In this document: one piece after another, positions 17,080 through 25,698 of the stretch
How positions within the stretch are numbered: position 1 is the stretch's first letter
Layout: each line of letters begins with the position of its first letter
Assembly (NCBI RefSeq): GCF_020524765.1
Contig: NZ_JAIVLR010000001.1
Span: 124,001-188,000 of the forward strand
Source of the DNA: Qipengyuania gaetbuli
GTDB taxonomy: Bacteria; Pseudomonadota; Alphaproteobacteria; Sphingomonadales; Sphingomonadaceae
Direction: 5' to 3'
Length of the DNA: 64,000 nt
Translations under genes and position numbers: made by a program
Notes under the pieces: generated by a model
Seen by the model: the letters and a program-made list of their open reading frames with translations, nothing else
Told to the model about the DNA's origin: nothing
The model's database searches: none

Positions 17080-18489
17080 TCAGTAGCGGTAATGTTCCGG
17101 CTTGAACGGACCTTCGACCGGCACGCCGATGTAATCCGCCTGCTCCTTGCTGAGCTTGGTCAGCTTGACGCCCAGCTTGTCGAGGTGGAGCGCGGCGACC
17201 TTCTCGTCGAGGTGCTTGGGCAGGACATAGACGTCGTTTTCGTAGTCGTCCGTGTTCTTCCACAGCTCGATCTGGGCCAGCACCTGGTTGGTGAAGGAAC
17301 AGCTCATCACGAAGCTGGGGTGGCCGGTGGCGCAGGCGAGGTTCACCAGGCGGCCCTTGGCCAGCACGATGATTTCCTTGCCGTCGGGGAACTTCACCAG
17401 GTCGGTGCCGGGCTTGAGCTCGGTCCACTCGTAATTGTCGAGCGCGCTGATCTGGATCTCGCTGTCGAAGTGGCCGATGTTGCACACGATGCTCATCGGC
17501 TTCATCGCCTTCATATGTTCGGCGGTGATGACGTCCTCATTGCCGGTGGTGGTGACGAAGATGTCGGCGCGGGTGACCGCGTCTTCCATCGTCACGACCT
17601 CGTAGCCTTCCATCGCCGCCTGCAATGCGCAGATCGGGTCGATTTCCGTCACGAGCACGCGCGCGCCGCCATTGCGGAGCGACTGGGCCGAACCCTTGCC
17701 GACATCGCCGTAGCCGGCGACGCAGGCGACCTTGCCCGACAGCATCACGTCGGTCGCGCGGCGGATCGCGTCGACCAGCGATTCGCGGCAGCCGTAAAGG
17801 TTGTCGAACTTCGACTTGGTCACGCTGTCGTTCACGTTGATCGCCGGGAACGGCAGCTTGCCCTGCTTGGCAAGGTGGTAGAGGCGGTGGACGCCGGTGG
17901 TGGTTTCTTCGGACACGCCCTTGATGGCCTTGACCGTCCTGGTGAGGTAGCCGGGCTTCTTCTTCACGAAGTCCTTGAGCGCGCGCTGCATCTCGATTTC
18001 TTCGGCATTAGTCGGGGCCGGCATTTCCTCGCCCGCTTCGATGCGCGCACCCCATAGGGCGAACATGGTGGCATCGCCGCCATCGTCGAGGATCATGTTG
18101 GCGGTGCAGTCCGGGTCCTCATCGCTCGACCAGTCGAAGATGCGGCCGACATAGTCCCAGTATTCGGCCAGGCTTTCGCCCTTGATGGCGAAGACCGGAA
18201 TGTCCTGCGCGGCGATCGCGGCAGCGGCGTGGTCCTGCGTGGAGAAGATGTTGCAGGTCGCCCAGCGCACTTCGGCGCCCAGCGCGGTCAGGGTCTCGAT
18301 CAGCACGGCGGTCTGGATCGTCATGTGAAGCGAGCCGGTGATGCGCGCGCCCTTCAGCGGCTGCGCTGCGCCATATTCCTCGCGCGTGGCCATCAGGCCC
18401 GGCATTTCGGTTTCGGCGATGCGGATTTCCTCCCGCCCGTAATTGGCGAGCGAGATGTCCTTGACGACGTAGTCGGTAAACTGGGCCAC
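17080..18489 (-). CDS. ahcY: Adenosylhomocysteinase
   Basis: 469-residue cytoplasmic S-adenosylhomocysteine hydrolase that splits SAH into adenosine and homocysteine, clearing the product inhibitor of methyltransferases. Visible motifs include [16 protein letters not shown], the NAD-binding [28 protein letters not shown] and the C-terminal KPEHYRY end that reaches into the partner subunit. Length is normal for the proteobacterial form. The upstream region on this strand holds two hairpins (18541-18613); no classical SAH riboswitch was recognised. It does not overlap neighbouring genes, so it is probably transcribed alone. Confidence 0.98.
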   Translation of the reverse strand: MAQFTDYVVKDISLANYGREEIRIAETEMPGLMATREEYGAAQPLKGARITGSLHMTIQTAVLIETLTALGAEVRWATCNIFSTQDHAAAAIAAQDIPVFAIKGESLAEYWDYVGRIFDWSSDEDPDCTANMILDDGGDATMFALWGARIEAGEEMPAPTNAEEIEMQRALKDFVKKKPGYLTRTVKAIKGVSEETTTGVHRLYHLAKQGKLPFPAINVNDSVTKSKFDNLYGCRESLVDAIRRATDVMLSGKVACVAGYGDVGKGSAQSLRNGGARVLVTEIDPICALQAAMEGYEVVTMEDAVTRADIFVTTTGNEDVITAEHMKAMKPMSIVCNIGHFDSEIQISALDNYEWTELKPGTDLVKFPDGKEIIVLAKGRLVNLACATGHPSFVMSCSFTNQVLAQIELWKNTDDYENDVYVLPKHLDEKVAALHLDKLGVKLTKLSKEQADYIGVPVEGPFKPEHYRY

Positions 18490-18540
18490 GAGCGGTCCTT
18501 TGCGTTCGGTGAAATGGAACGTGTACCGCGCATACGAGAA

Positions 18541-18565
18541 GGGGCGGCACTGTCTGCGCCGCCCC
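18541..18565 (-). terminator. Hairpin between the exported protein and ahcY
   Basis: Perfect 8-bp inverted repeat GGGGCGGC/GCCGCCCC with a 9-base loop, followed on the minus strand by TTCTCGT. It is 52 bases upstream of the ahcY start and 68 bases after the preceding gene, so it probably ends that transcript; it could also act in the ahcY leader. Confidence 0.55.
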
Positions 18566-18580
18566 TAGCTTGTGATTTAT

Positions 18581-18613
18581 GGGAGGGCAACAGCGCCCCA
18601 CTATCGCCCTCCC
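18581..18613 (-). terminator. Second hairpin upstream of ahcY
   Basis: Perfect 8-bp inverted repeat GGGAGGGC/GCCCTCCC with a 17-base loop, only 19 bases after the stop of the gene at 18633. On the minus strand ATAAATCACA follows, without a clear T run. It stands in tandem with the hairpin at 18541-18565. Confidence 0.45.
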
Positions 18614-18632
18614 TCGCGTATCCCGAAAGGCC

Positions 18633-19091
18633 TCAGCGCCGCGCGTAGCGACCGCCGCCTGCCGGGCGCGGACCCAGCAGTTCGTCGGCGGCCTGCGCCA
18701 GCACGGCAGGATCCCTCGACTGCGAGAGGTCGGAGGTGATTTCCTTCAGTTCCGAACAGCCCAGCCAGGGATGGCCCTGTCCGTATTCGTTCGCCATGCC
18801 GACGCTCATCTTGTCGAGCGCCCGCTTCGCGCCGCGCGCACCGTGGCGCTTGACGAAGCCCTGCTCCATCCTGCGTGCCGCGCCGTTGAGCGTGTGCAGG
18901 TGGTTGGCCGAGAACTTGCGATAATGGTGCTGGAAGTCGTCCGAACCCATCCGGCACCGAAGCGAAGTGACCATCAGCATGATGTCGAGCTTGCGGATCT
19001 GCTCGTCGCCCGTCCCGGCGCTCGCAGTAGTAGGCACGCAAAGCAGCGCAGCGGCGGATGCCGCGAGCGCAATATCCCTCAGATTTTTCAT
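18633..19091 (-). CDS. Exported protein of unknown function
   Basis: 152-residue protein with a clear signal peptide (DIALAASAAALLCVPTTASAG, about 25 residues as shown in part) and no domain I recognise. The mature part is mainly helical with two Cys (in LRCRMG and WLGCSELK) that could form a disulfide. I set the start at the ATG at 19091 because it gives the signal peptide; the open frame upstream is not coding-like. Small exported proteins beside ahcY are sometimes named after that enzyme in databases, but nothing in this sequence supports hydrolase activity. Confidence 0.7.
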   Translation of the reverse strand: MKNLRDIALAASAAALLCVPTTASAGTGDEQIRKLDIMLMVTSLRCRMGSDDFQHHYRKFSANHLHTLNGAARRMEQGFVKRHGARGAKRALDKMSVGMANEYGQGHPWLGCSELKEITSDLSQSRDPAVLAQAADELLGPRPAGGGRYARR

Positions 19092-19267
19092 AGTCCCTGG
19101 TCTCCCTTCGCGAGCGACCCGTTGCCCGCGATGGAAACATGAGTGCAAAATTTTACCGGGAGTTAAAGCCGCGCAGTAAACCCATCTTAACCATCCGACT
19201 CCCTTGCATGCACGGCTCGTCGCTCTACATCGTGGGTGTGGATGGGAAGACACAGGAGTTTTATCAA

Positions 19268-19747
19268 ATGACAATCGCTGTTGGCGACAGCCTCCCCGAT
19301 GTGAAGCTGGTGAAGGCGACGCCCGATGGGCCTCAGCAGGTCCAGTCGAGCGAGTATTTCAAGGGCAAGACCGTGGCGCTGTTTTCGGTGCCCGGCGCGT
19401 TCACGCCGACCTGCTCGGCGCGACACCTGCCCGGCTATGTCGACAAGGCCGAGGAACTCAAGGCCAAGGGCGTGGACGAGATCGCCTGCACCGCGGTCAA
19501 CGACGCTTTCGTCCTCGGCGCTTGGAAGAATGCCAACGAAGCCGGCGACGTGACCATGCTGGCCGACGGCAATGGCGATTTCGCCGAAGCCGTGGGCCTG
19601 ACCATGGACGGTTCGGGTTTCGGCATGGGCAAGCGCGGCCAGCGCTATTCGATGCTGGTCGAGGACGGCGTGGTGAAGCAGCTCAACGTCGAGGCGCCGG
19701 GTGACTTCTCGGTGTCGAGCGCGGAGCACATGCTCGAGCAGATGTAA
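19268..19747 (+). CDS. Peroxiredoxin, Prx5 type
   Basis: 159-residue thiol peroxidase that reduces hydroperoxides. The peroxidatic Cys49 sits in GAFTPTCSARHLPGY, the hallmark of the Prx5/hybrid subfamily. The absence of other conserved Cys suggests a 1-Cys mechanism needing glutathione or thioredoxin. AGGAG lies 11 bases before the ATG at 19268; the frame is open for 43 more codons upstream but without family sequence. It is divergent from the exported protein at 18633. Confidence 0.93.
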   Translation: MTIAVGDSLPDVKLVKATPDGPQQVQSSEYFKGKTVALFSVPGAFTPTCSARHLPGYVDKAEELKAKGVDEIACTAVNDAFVLGAWKNANEAGDVTMLADGNGDFAEAVGLTMDGSGFGMGKRGQRYSMLVEDGVVKQLNVEAPGDFSVSSAEHMLEQM

Positions 19748-19825
19748 GCCTGCAATCTGTCCCGATTGCGGACAATCCCGCGCCCCGTCTTGCCTCCGTG
19801 CACGGCGGGGCGCAGTCTTTAAGGC

Positions 19826-20098
19826 ATGGGCAAGGACAGGGAAAAGCAAGACACGCCCAAGGAGGTGACATTCGGCATCCTCCTGGGCTGGGAATCCGCT
19901 CCTGCGGGAGAGCGCATCGCGCTCAAGCTGCAGAGCACCGACAAGGTCGTGACGAGCGCCTCCGACGTGCACGAATTCCGCTATTTCCTGACCAAGGAAC
20001 AGGCCGTCCTGCTAGGCAACCACCTCTACACGCTCGCTGGACAGACCGCGCCCACGCGCAAGAAGCGCGGTTTGATCGAAAAGCTGATGGGCGGCTGA
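19826..20098 (+). CDS. Small protein of unknown function
   Basis: 90-residue soluble protein with charged ends (MGKDREKQD and KKRGLIEKLMGG) and a middle that looks like alternating strands (VTFGILLGWES, RIALKLQS). No family recognised. It has a normal codon profile for this genome, is 78 bases downstream of the peroxiredoxin on the same strand, and may share its transcript. It ends 7 bases before the stop of the convergent esterase. Confidence 0.65.
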   Translation: MGKDREKQDTPKEVTFGILLGWESAPAGERIALKLQSTDKVVTSASDVHEFRYFLTKEQAVLLGNHLYTLAGQTAPTRKKRGLIEKLMGG

Positions 20099-20105
20099 GC
20101 CCGGC

Positions 20106-21023
20106 TCAATCTGCCTGAACGGCAGCACCGACCGCTGCCCCGCGCAGGTCCAACCATGCGAGATACTGCTCGATCCACAAGTCGCTGGTCGTGCCCTGCG
20201 GGCGCATTCCGAAACCGTGCGATCCGCCGGCATAGAGGTGGAACTCGACGCTCCCGCCACTCTCGTGCCAGTCGCCGGCCAGGTCCAGTATCCCCTCGTG
20301 GAAAAGGAAATCGTCGATGGCGATCGCCATGAAGAGATCGGGCCGCGGCTTCATCGCGATGTCCTGTTCGACCGGCGGGTAGATGAGCGCGAGGTTCTGG
20401 ACGAGCGAGGCCTCCTCTCTCGCCTCGAGCAGCCTGATGGCGGAGTGCGCGCCGGCAGAGAAACCGATTACACCCAGCCGATCCTCTGCCAGGCCCCATT
20501 CTTCCGACTTCCCGTGCACGAGGGAAACTGCGGCGGCCAGATCGTCCACCGCCGGCGGATAGTCGAAATCCTCGTCGTTGCTCTGGCCGGACCATTCGGC
20601 CAGCAAGCGGGTCATGAAAGCACCGGGGTCGCCGGGCGTGGCGCGGGGGCGATACTTGAGGACGAAGGCGGTGTATCCCTGCGCCGCAAGCCGCTCTCCT
20701 ACCCAGAAGCCTTCGCTTTCGATCGACACGAAGGAGTAGCCGCCACCGGGCACGATGATGACGGCACGGCCATTGTCGCGGCCGTTCTTCGGAGCGATAC
20801 GGTAAAGCGAAGGCCGGGTCACGTTGCGCACCCAGACCTGGCCGATCACCCGGTTCCATTGCTCGGTATCCGGCACCGCAGGTCCGGCGGTTTCAAGCGG
20901 GATCTCGTCTCCCGGCACTTCCGGGATGACCAGCGCGACCGGCGGGGCAGTGTCGGTCTGGGACGCAGCGGGTGATGCAAGGAAGATCGCCGTCAGCAAG
21001 CCAATCAGTGCGTTTTTCGTCAT
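20106..21023 (-). CDS. Exported alpha/beta hydrolase, esterase/lipase-like
   Basis: 305-residue secreted hydrolase with an N-terminal signal peptide (LIGLLTAIFLASPAAS). The oxyanion loop is VPGGGYSF near residue 91, the nucleophile elbow is GFSAG with Ser189, and the likely catalytic His lies in GGSHGFGM near residue 275. These match the BD-FAE / acetyl-xylan-esterase-like group of exported esterases. Substrate is unknown; relatives often deacetylate polysaccharides. Start at the ATG at 21023, the first of the frame with the signal peptide. Confidence 0.85.
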   Translation of the reverse strand: MTKNALIGLLTAIFLASPAASQTDTAPPVALVIPEVPGDEIPLETAGPAVPDTEQWNRVIGQVWVRNVTRPSLYRIAPKNGRDNGRAVIIVPGGGYSFVSIESEGFWVGERLAAQGYTAFVLKYRPRATPGDPGAFMTRLLAEWSGQSNDEDFDYPPAVDDLAAAVSLVHGKSEEWGLAEDRLGVIGFSAGAHSAIRLLEAREEASLVQNLALIYPPVEQDIAMKPRPDLFMAIAIDDFLFHEGILDLAGDWHESGGSVEFHLYAGGSHGFGMRPQGTTSDLWIEQYLAWLDLRGAAVGAAVQAD

Positions 21024-21158
21024 CCGGCCCTCACCCCCTCGTTAGGAAAAGCCAGAAAAGGCGAAGGCAGGGCGTTTGACAAGCACCGGATTGCCGGAAA
21101 GATCAGCTGTGCCCGGACGTCCGCCCCGCAGAATGGCGAACGCCCGGGAAACGGGCCA

Positions 21159-21755
21159 TCAGTGATCACCGAAATGGACGATCCCTAGATTGCTGCAGCT
21201 GACATTGGGGTTCCACTGGGCATAGAGGCCGGCAGGATTTTCCTCGAACAGCCAGACATGCAGGTCGTAATGCGGCATGAAATTGTGTGCCTCGTCCTGC
21301 GGGGTTGCCGGATTGTCCGCCATGTAATTGTACTCGCGCCCCCGATATTTCGGCTTTTCCTTGTGCTCGGCGTGCCAGGCTTCGGCAAAAACGAGCATCT
21401 CGATGCCGACCAGTTCGAGTCCGCCGTGCCCATCCGGTGCATAAAGCAGGATCGCGGGCGGATTGGTGCCGGTATAGGTACCCGTGCCGTTCATCTTGCC
21501 GTTGATTGGCGCAGTGAATTCCAGAAGGCGCGGATTGACGTAATGGAAGCCCATCCCGCCAAGCGTGGGATGCACCTCGCAACCCGAGCCCCGGACGTAG
21601 CCATTCCGCTCGGCGTAAGCGACATCCTTGAAAGGTTCGAGTTGCCTCGCCAGCTCCTGCAGCGCCTGGTCGGGCTGGTCGCGCGGCACGTCTGCCGACA
21701 CGGCTGTGGCGATCAACACCGGGCCAAGGGCCAGGGTCTTGAGAAATCTCTTCAT
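21159..21755 (-). CDS. Exported protein of unknown function
   Basis: 198-residue protein with a signal peptide (LKTLALGPVLIATAVSA) and a His-rich mature part, including GMGFHYVN, HAEHKEKP and HNFMPHYDLHVWLF. Cys occurs in GSGCEVHP and NVSCSNLG, which could form a disulfide. No family was recognised with confidence. It lies in a run of three same-strand exported proteins (20106-22300) separated by gaps of more than 130 bases, so they are not obviously one operon. The ATG at 21755 is chosen for the signal peptide. Confidence 0.7.
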   Translation of the reverse strand: MKRFLKTLALGPVLIATAVSADVPRDQPDQALQELARQLEPFKDVAYAERNGYVRGSGCEVHPTLGGMGFHYVNPRLLEFTAPINGKMNGTGTYTGTNPPAILLYAPDGHGGLELVGIEMLVFAEAWHAEHKEKPKYRGREYNYMADNPATPQDEAHNFMPHYDLHVWLFEENPAGLYAQWNPNVSCSNLGIVHFGDH

Positions 21756-21898
21756 GAAAGCCTCCTCGCTTTCCCGGCCAAGAGGCGGTCGGGATATGAG
21801 GAGTGTCGGTAGGCAAGCCCGCCATGTCCATGAAGGAAGGGTGACGGTTTCCCGATGATTTGCCGATGACCGTTTAGGGACCGGCTTACCTTGGTAGA

Positions 21899-22300
21899 CT
21901 AGTCGCCCGCTTTGGTGAAATAGGCCGCGCTCATCGGTTCTTCGGCCAGGCCGCTGCAGCGCGAGCGCCACAGGCGATTGTTGCGGGCGACGGCTTCCTC
22001 AGAGTGCTCCATGCGCTTGGCGTCGGCAAAGCGTTCGAGGTCGGCTGCGTGCTGCGCATTGACCGCCTGTTCGAGCCGCGCGCGAGCTTCGGATTCACTG
22101 AGACCGCTTGCCATTGCGCTTTGCTGGGCTTGCTTGGTCCAGGCGACGAGACCTTCGCGATCGATCGTGTAACCCAGCTGTTCGCAGGTTTGCACCGAAC
22201 TGACCGCAACGGCGATCTTCTCGTACTGCTCCGAATAGTCGGCCTGGGCTGCGGTCAGTCCGATCGCAACGAACGGAAGGGCCGAGACTAGAATTCCCAT
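21899..22300 (-). CDS. Exported protein of unknown function
   Basis: 133-residue protein with a short signal peptide (VSALPFVAIGLTAAQA) and a helical mature part with two Cys (TCEQLGY and SRCSGL). No recognised domain. It is followed 143 bases later by the exported protein at 21159 on the same strand. The ATG at 22300 follows GAGAGGACTTGCC, giving a plausible ribosome binding site. Confidence 0.65.
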   Translation of the reverse strand: MGILVSALPFVAIGLTAAQADYSEQYEKIAVAVSSVQTCEQLGYTIDREGLVAWTKQAQQSAMASGLSESEARARLEQAVNAQHAADLERFADAKRMEHSEEAVARNNRLWRSRCSGLAEEPMSAAYFTKAGD

Positions 22301-22374
22301 GGCAAGTCCTCTCCTGTTGATGCCCGGAAACCTGCGCCCCCGATACTGTCAGCTGGATGAACGGCTCGATTACC

Positions 22375-22986
22375 TCAGCCGTAACCCATCAGGCTGAGCA
22401 CTTCCTTGCGGCTGCGCTGGTCTTCGAGGAAGGTGCCCATCATCCGGCTGGTGATCATGCCCACACCGGGGGTCCGCACGCCGCGCGCGGTCATGCAGCT
22501 GTGCGCTGCCTCGATCACCACGGCCACGCCCTGCGGCTGGAGGTGTTCCCAGATGCAGTCGGCCACTTCGGCGGTCAGGCGTTCCTGCACCTGCAGGCGG
22601 CGGGCAAAGCCGTGGAGCACGCGGGCGAGCTTGGAAATGCCGACCACGCGATCGTTCGGCAGGTAGGCGATCGCCGCTTTGCCGATGATCGGGGCCATGT
22701 GGTGTTCGCAATGCGACTGGAAAGGAATGTCCTTGAGCAGCACGATCTCGTTGTAGCCGCCGACTTCCTCGAACACGCGGCTGAGGTGGTAGCCGGGGTC
22801 TTCGCCGTAGCCGAGACAATATTCCTTCCATGCACGGGCGACGCGCGAGGGCGTGTCGACCAGCCCTTCGCGGGTCGGGTCGTCGCCGGTCCATTCGATC
22901 AGCGTACGGATCGCTTCCTGAACGTGTTCGGGCACGGGCGGCTTGCCGCGCGGGTCGTCTTCGTCCGGTCCTACAAGACTGCTCAT
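22375..22986 (-). CDS. folE: GTP cyclohydrolase I
   Basis: 203-residue enzyme that converts GTP to 7,8-dihydroneopterin triphosphate, the first step of folate (and queuosine) synthesis. The zinc and catalytic residues are in PFQSHCEHHMAP and AAHSCMTARG; GVGMITSRMMGTF is the C-terminal substrate region. The ATG at 22986 overlaps the stop of the phospholipase-D-like gene (ATGA), so translation is probably coupled to it. The order hemerythrin, PLD-like, folE is unusual functionally, and no shared pathway is evident. Confidence 0.96.
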   Translation of the reverse strand: MSSLVGPDEDDPRGKPPVPEHVQEAIRTLIEWTGDDPTREGLVDTPSRVARAWKEYCLGYGEDPGYHLSRVFEEVGGYNEIVLLKDIPFQSHCEHHMAPIIGKAAIAYLPNDRVVGISKLARVLHGFARRLQVQERLTAEVADCIWEHLQPQGVAVVIEAAHSCMTARGVRTPGVGMITSRMMGTFLEDQRSRKEVLSLMGYG

Positions 22987-24542
22987 TTGCCCCATTTTCC
23001 TCTGATTCTGGTGCGAACCCTCTCGAGCCGCGTTCCCTTGCGGAAAAGACCGCCCTTTGCAAACGGCTCGAACATGTCGTCTGGATCTTCGGGATCCAGC
23101 AGGCTGCTGTGCGCAACCTTCTTTTCCGCCTCGGTCAGTTCGGGTGGATGGTAGCGCTTCAGGTTCCGCCCGCCTTCGCTGACGGTGTGATCGATCATGC
23201 CGGCCATCGAACCGTAGCGCGCCAGCAGGTCGGGCATTTCGCTTTCCTCGACCCCGCAATGCTCGGCCAGCAGCGAATGGCGGATCGCGCGAATGGCATC
23301 GACAGCGTGCTCGTTCCCCTTGCGCGCAGCATCGACGAATACGTCGCATTCGCTGTCCAGCCCCATCGACCGGTTGTTGAGATTGGCCGAGCCGATGCGG
23401 AATATCTCGTCGTCGACGATCATCATCTTCGCATGCACATAGATCGGAGTTTCGCCGCTGTAGGGCATCCAGATGCTGAAGCGGTGGTTGTCGTCGACTT
23501 CCTCGATGCAGCGTACCAGTTCGGCGCGGGCATGATCCATCGCCTGCTGCTCGAGCCAGCCGTCGGCGTTGGCGGGATGGACGATCACGACCTCGGGCGG
23601 GTCGTCCTCCTGCATTCGCGCAAGGATGGCTTCTGCGACCTTGCGCGAGGCGAAGTACTGGCTTTCGGCATAGATGAACTTCTTCGCCCGCTTGACGTGC
23701 TGGACGAACAGCGCCTCGATTTCCTTCACCCCGTCCCAGTCGCGATAGGCGGCACGTGTCCGGGCGATGCCGACCTCGACATTCTCGAAGGTCGGCTCCA
23801 ACTCCTTGGGCCACAGGCTGTCCGTCCGCGCCTTGATCGGCAGCAGAGGCTTGCCGCCGGCGCGCTGCCAACGGTCGAGGCCAAGCTCGCTCAGCGCGTC
23901 GGAAATCGGGCCTTCCATCATCATGGTCGCATCGTGCCAGGGCTCGTAGGCCTGGCCGCGCGGCGTCTTGCGATGAGGATTGTCTTCCTCGTGGTCGCGC
24001 GTGTCCCAGCGCTTTACCGTCATGTCGATGCCGCCGCACACGGCCAGCCGGTTGTCGAGGATCGCGATCTTCTGGTGGTGGCTGCACCCGGTGGGATGCG
24101 CGCTATCGAACTTGAAGTCGATCCGGCGGTGCCGCACCCAGCGCATCAGGTCCCACCACATCGAACCGCGCACGACGAATTTGAAAACGCCGAAGCTCCA
24201 CTTCAGGATGCGGATCTCAAGGGTGGGGCGATGCCGTACCAGCCAGGAAAAGAACCCGCCCAGCCGCGAGGGATATTCGCGCCGGTAGGGCCTTTGCCAC
24301 CAGCGGCGCCCGTCGGTGAGGTGAATTCGGGTGTCGAAGTCCCAGCCGATCAGGAAGATGCGGTGCTGCGCATTGAGCATCGCTTCCTGCATGGCGGCGA
24401 AGTAATCCGCCGCATCGATGATCACGCGCGCGCGTTCGACCTTCTCATAACACCACACGCCCGGCTCGACGCCATCGTCGAGCCGGGACACGCGTTTCGG
24501 GTCGACCGGTTTGTCGGTTTCGTCCCCCACCCCCTTGGCCAT
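22983..24542 (-). CDS. Phospholipase D family protein (cardiolipin-synthase-like)
   Basis: 519-residue protein with two HKD motifs, SHHQKIAILD (His156, Lys158, Asp163) and YVHAKMMIVDDE (near residue 388), as needed for the two-lobed PLD active site. It lacks the N-terminal membrane helices of classical cardiolipin synthase, so a soluble or peripheral phospholipase or transphosphatidylase is more likely. It begins one base after the hemerythrin stop codon and overlaps folE by 4 bases. The real substrate is unknown. Confidence 0.9.
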   Translation of the reverse strand: MAKGVGDETDKPVDPKRVSRLDDGVEPGVWCYEKVERARVIIDAADYFAAMQEAMLNAQHRIFLIGWDFDTRIHLTDGRRWWQRPYRREYPSRLGGFFSWLVRHRPTLEIRILKWSFGVFKFVVRGSMWWDLMRWVRHRRIDFKFDSAHPTGCSHHQKIAILDNRLAVCGGIDMTVKRWDTRDHEEDNPHRKTPRGQAYEPWHDATMMMEGPISDALSELGLDRWQRAGGKPLLPIKARTDSLWPKELEPTFENVEVGIARTRAAYRDWDGVKEIEALFVQHVKRAKKFIYAESQYFASRKVAEAILARMQEDDPPEVVIVHPANADGWLEQQAMDHARAELVRCIEEVDDNHRFSIWMPYSGETPIYVHAKMMIVDDEIFRIGSANLNNRSMGLDSECDVFVDAARKGNEHAVDAIRAIRHSLLAEHCGVEESEMPDLLARYGSMAGMIDHTVSEGGRNLKRYHPPELTEAEKKVAHSSLLDPEDPDDMFEPFAKGGLFRKGTRLERVRTRIRGKWGK

Positions 24543-24543
24543 C

Positions 24544-25035
24544 CTATTCCTTGGCGTCCTCTTTCTTCTCGGGCGTCACCTCGGCCTCGGCCTTCTCTTC
24601 CTTCTTCCGGCGCTCGAAAACCTGGCGCATGTGCTTCATGTCGTCGTCTTCCAGATAGTTCTCAAAATCGGGGAAGTGCTCTTCCTCTTCCTCGTCGATA
24701 TGGTGGCGATAGTCGTGGGCGAAGGTCTTGAACTTCGTCAGCCAGCCGCCTTCCGACATGTCGGTTGCGGCAAGGTCATTGAGCGCTTCGTCCAGCTCGT
24801 GATGTTCTGCGACCGAATGGCGCGTCTCGTCCGTGGTCGGGGGCTTGCGCAGCATGGTCGAATAGAGCGCCTGCTCTTCGGCGGCGGCGTGGGCTTTAAG
24901 CTCCTTGGTCAGTTCCGTGAAAAGCTCCTTGCGCTCCTCGCTCTCGCCGCTGGTGTCGAGCAGCTTGTCGATCAGGTCGCGGTGGCGGTCGTGATCTTCC
25001 TTCAGGCGTTCGAAGATTTCGGTGGCTTGGGTCAT
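24544..25035 (-). CDS. Hemerythrin-like domain protein
   Basis: 163-residue four-helix protein with the His/Glu pattern of hemerythrin HHE domains: KEDHDRHRDL, KAHAAAEEQALY, EHHELDEAL and HDYRHHIDEEEEEHFPDFE. These can hold a di-iron centre for oxygen or nitric oxide binding or for iron-stress roles. The last 25 residues are Glu/Lys-rich and probably unstructured. The ATG at 25035 follows GAAGGAGAAACCC. It is the first gene of a three-gene run ending in folE. Confidence 0.9.
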   Translation of the reverse strand: MTQATEIFERLKEDHDRHRDLIDKLLDTSGESEERKELFTELTKELKAHAAAEEQALYSTMLRKPPTTDETRHSVAEHHELDEALNDLAATDMSEGGWLTKFKTFAHDYRHHIDEEEEEHFPDFENYLEDDDMKHMRQVFERRKKEEKAEAEVTPEKKEDAKE

Positions 25036-25113
25036 CGGGTTTCTCCTTTGCCTACCTGAACAGGCGAAAGCCGAGCGGGTTCCGTTCTTGCAGGATGCAG
25101 GTGCGCGACTCAT

Positions 25114-25521
25114 ATGAAGGCGATGCTCCACCTTCGCCCCGGCCCGACCCAGCAACAGATGCAGCAGATGGCGGAAGCCGTCCGCGCGACCCTGCCCGCG
25201 CAATTCCGCGAGCAGATGGAAGAGATCGTCATGAGGGTGGAAGAATTCGCCACGGCCGAACAGCTCGCCAGCGTCGACCTGGACGACAAATGGGAACTGA
25301 GCGGCCTTTACGAAGGCGTGTCCCTGCCCGATCGGTCGATCTGGGAAAGCGGGCGCCAGCCTGCCCGCATCTGGCTGTTCCGCCAGCCGCTGATCGCCGA
25401 GTGGCGCGATACGGGCGTCCGGATGGACGAACTGGTGCGCCATGTCGTGATCCACGAGGCCGGTCACCATTTCGGCTTCAGCGACGACGACATGCACTGG
25501 CTGGAAGACCAGGAAGACTGA
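25114..25521 (+). CDS. Metallopeptidase-family zincin, MMP-like
   Basis: 135-residue protein with the short zinc motif HEAGHHFGFSDDDMHWLE at residues 114-131. This extended HExxHxxGxxD form is typical of small zincin-like proteins (COG3824/DUF1025) that are widely distributed and poorly characterised. The rest is soluble with no signal peptide. The ATG at 25114 lies 79 bases from the divergent hemerythrin start. Its transcript probably ends in the hairpin at 25539-25580, which also serves the convergent tRNA gene. Confidence 0.85.
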   Translation: MKAMLHLRPGPTQQQMQQMAEAVRATLPAQFREQMEEIVMRVEEFATAEQLASVDLDDKWELSGLYEGVSLPDRSIWESGRQPARIWLFRQPLIAEWRDTGVRMDELVRHVVIHEAGHHFGFSDDDMHWLEDQED

Positions 25522-25538
25522 TTTCACCGGCCCCGAAA

Positions 25539-25580
25539 CCACGAAAGCCCACCACTCTTTCGAGCGATGGGCTTTCGTGG
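25539..25580. terminator. Bidirectional hairpin overlapping the tRNA 3' end
   Basis: Perfect 13-bp inverted repeat CCACGAAAGCCCA/TGGGCTTTCGTGG. It lies between the metallopeptidase stop and tRNA-Arg. The right arm includes 25578-25580, which encode the CCA end of the tRNA, so on the minus strand the hairpin begins inside the tRNA 3' end and runs into TTTCGG. Confidence 0.7.
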
Positions 25581-25654
25581 CGCGCCAGGAAGGATTCGAA
25601 CCTCCGACCGCCTGATTCGTAGTCAGGTACTCTATCCAGCTGAGCTACTGGCGC
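25578..25654 (-). tRNA. tRNA-Arg (anticodon ACG), CCA encoded
   Basis: 77-base tRNA on the minus strand. The acceptor stem pairs GCGCCAG with CTGGCGC, followed by G and an encoded CCA. The anticodon stem-loop CCTGA-CTACGAA-TCAGG gives anticodon ACG, read after A34 deamination as ICG. The T loop GGTTCGAATCC and D arm AGCTCAGCTGG are standard. Confidence 0.97.
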
Positions 25655-25698
25655 GTTGGAGGGCGGCACATAGGCAGGTGCTCTGCCCTTGGCAACAC

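Noticed and set aside
18490..18632. SAH or SAM riboswitch upstream of ahcY
   Set aside because: Only two simple hairpins were found; the conserved core and pseudoknot pattern of these riboswitches could not be traced by eye.
18633..19091. S-adenosylhomocysteine hydrolase activity of the small exported protein
   Set aside because: It has a signal peptide and none of the enzyme motifs; only the position next to ahcY would suggest the name.
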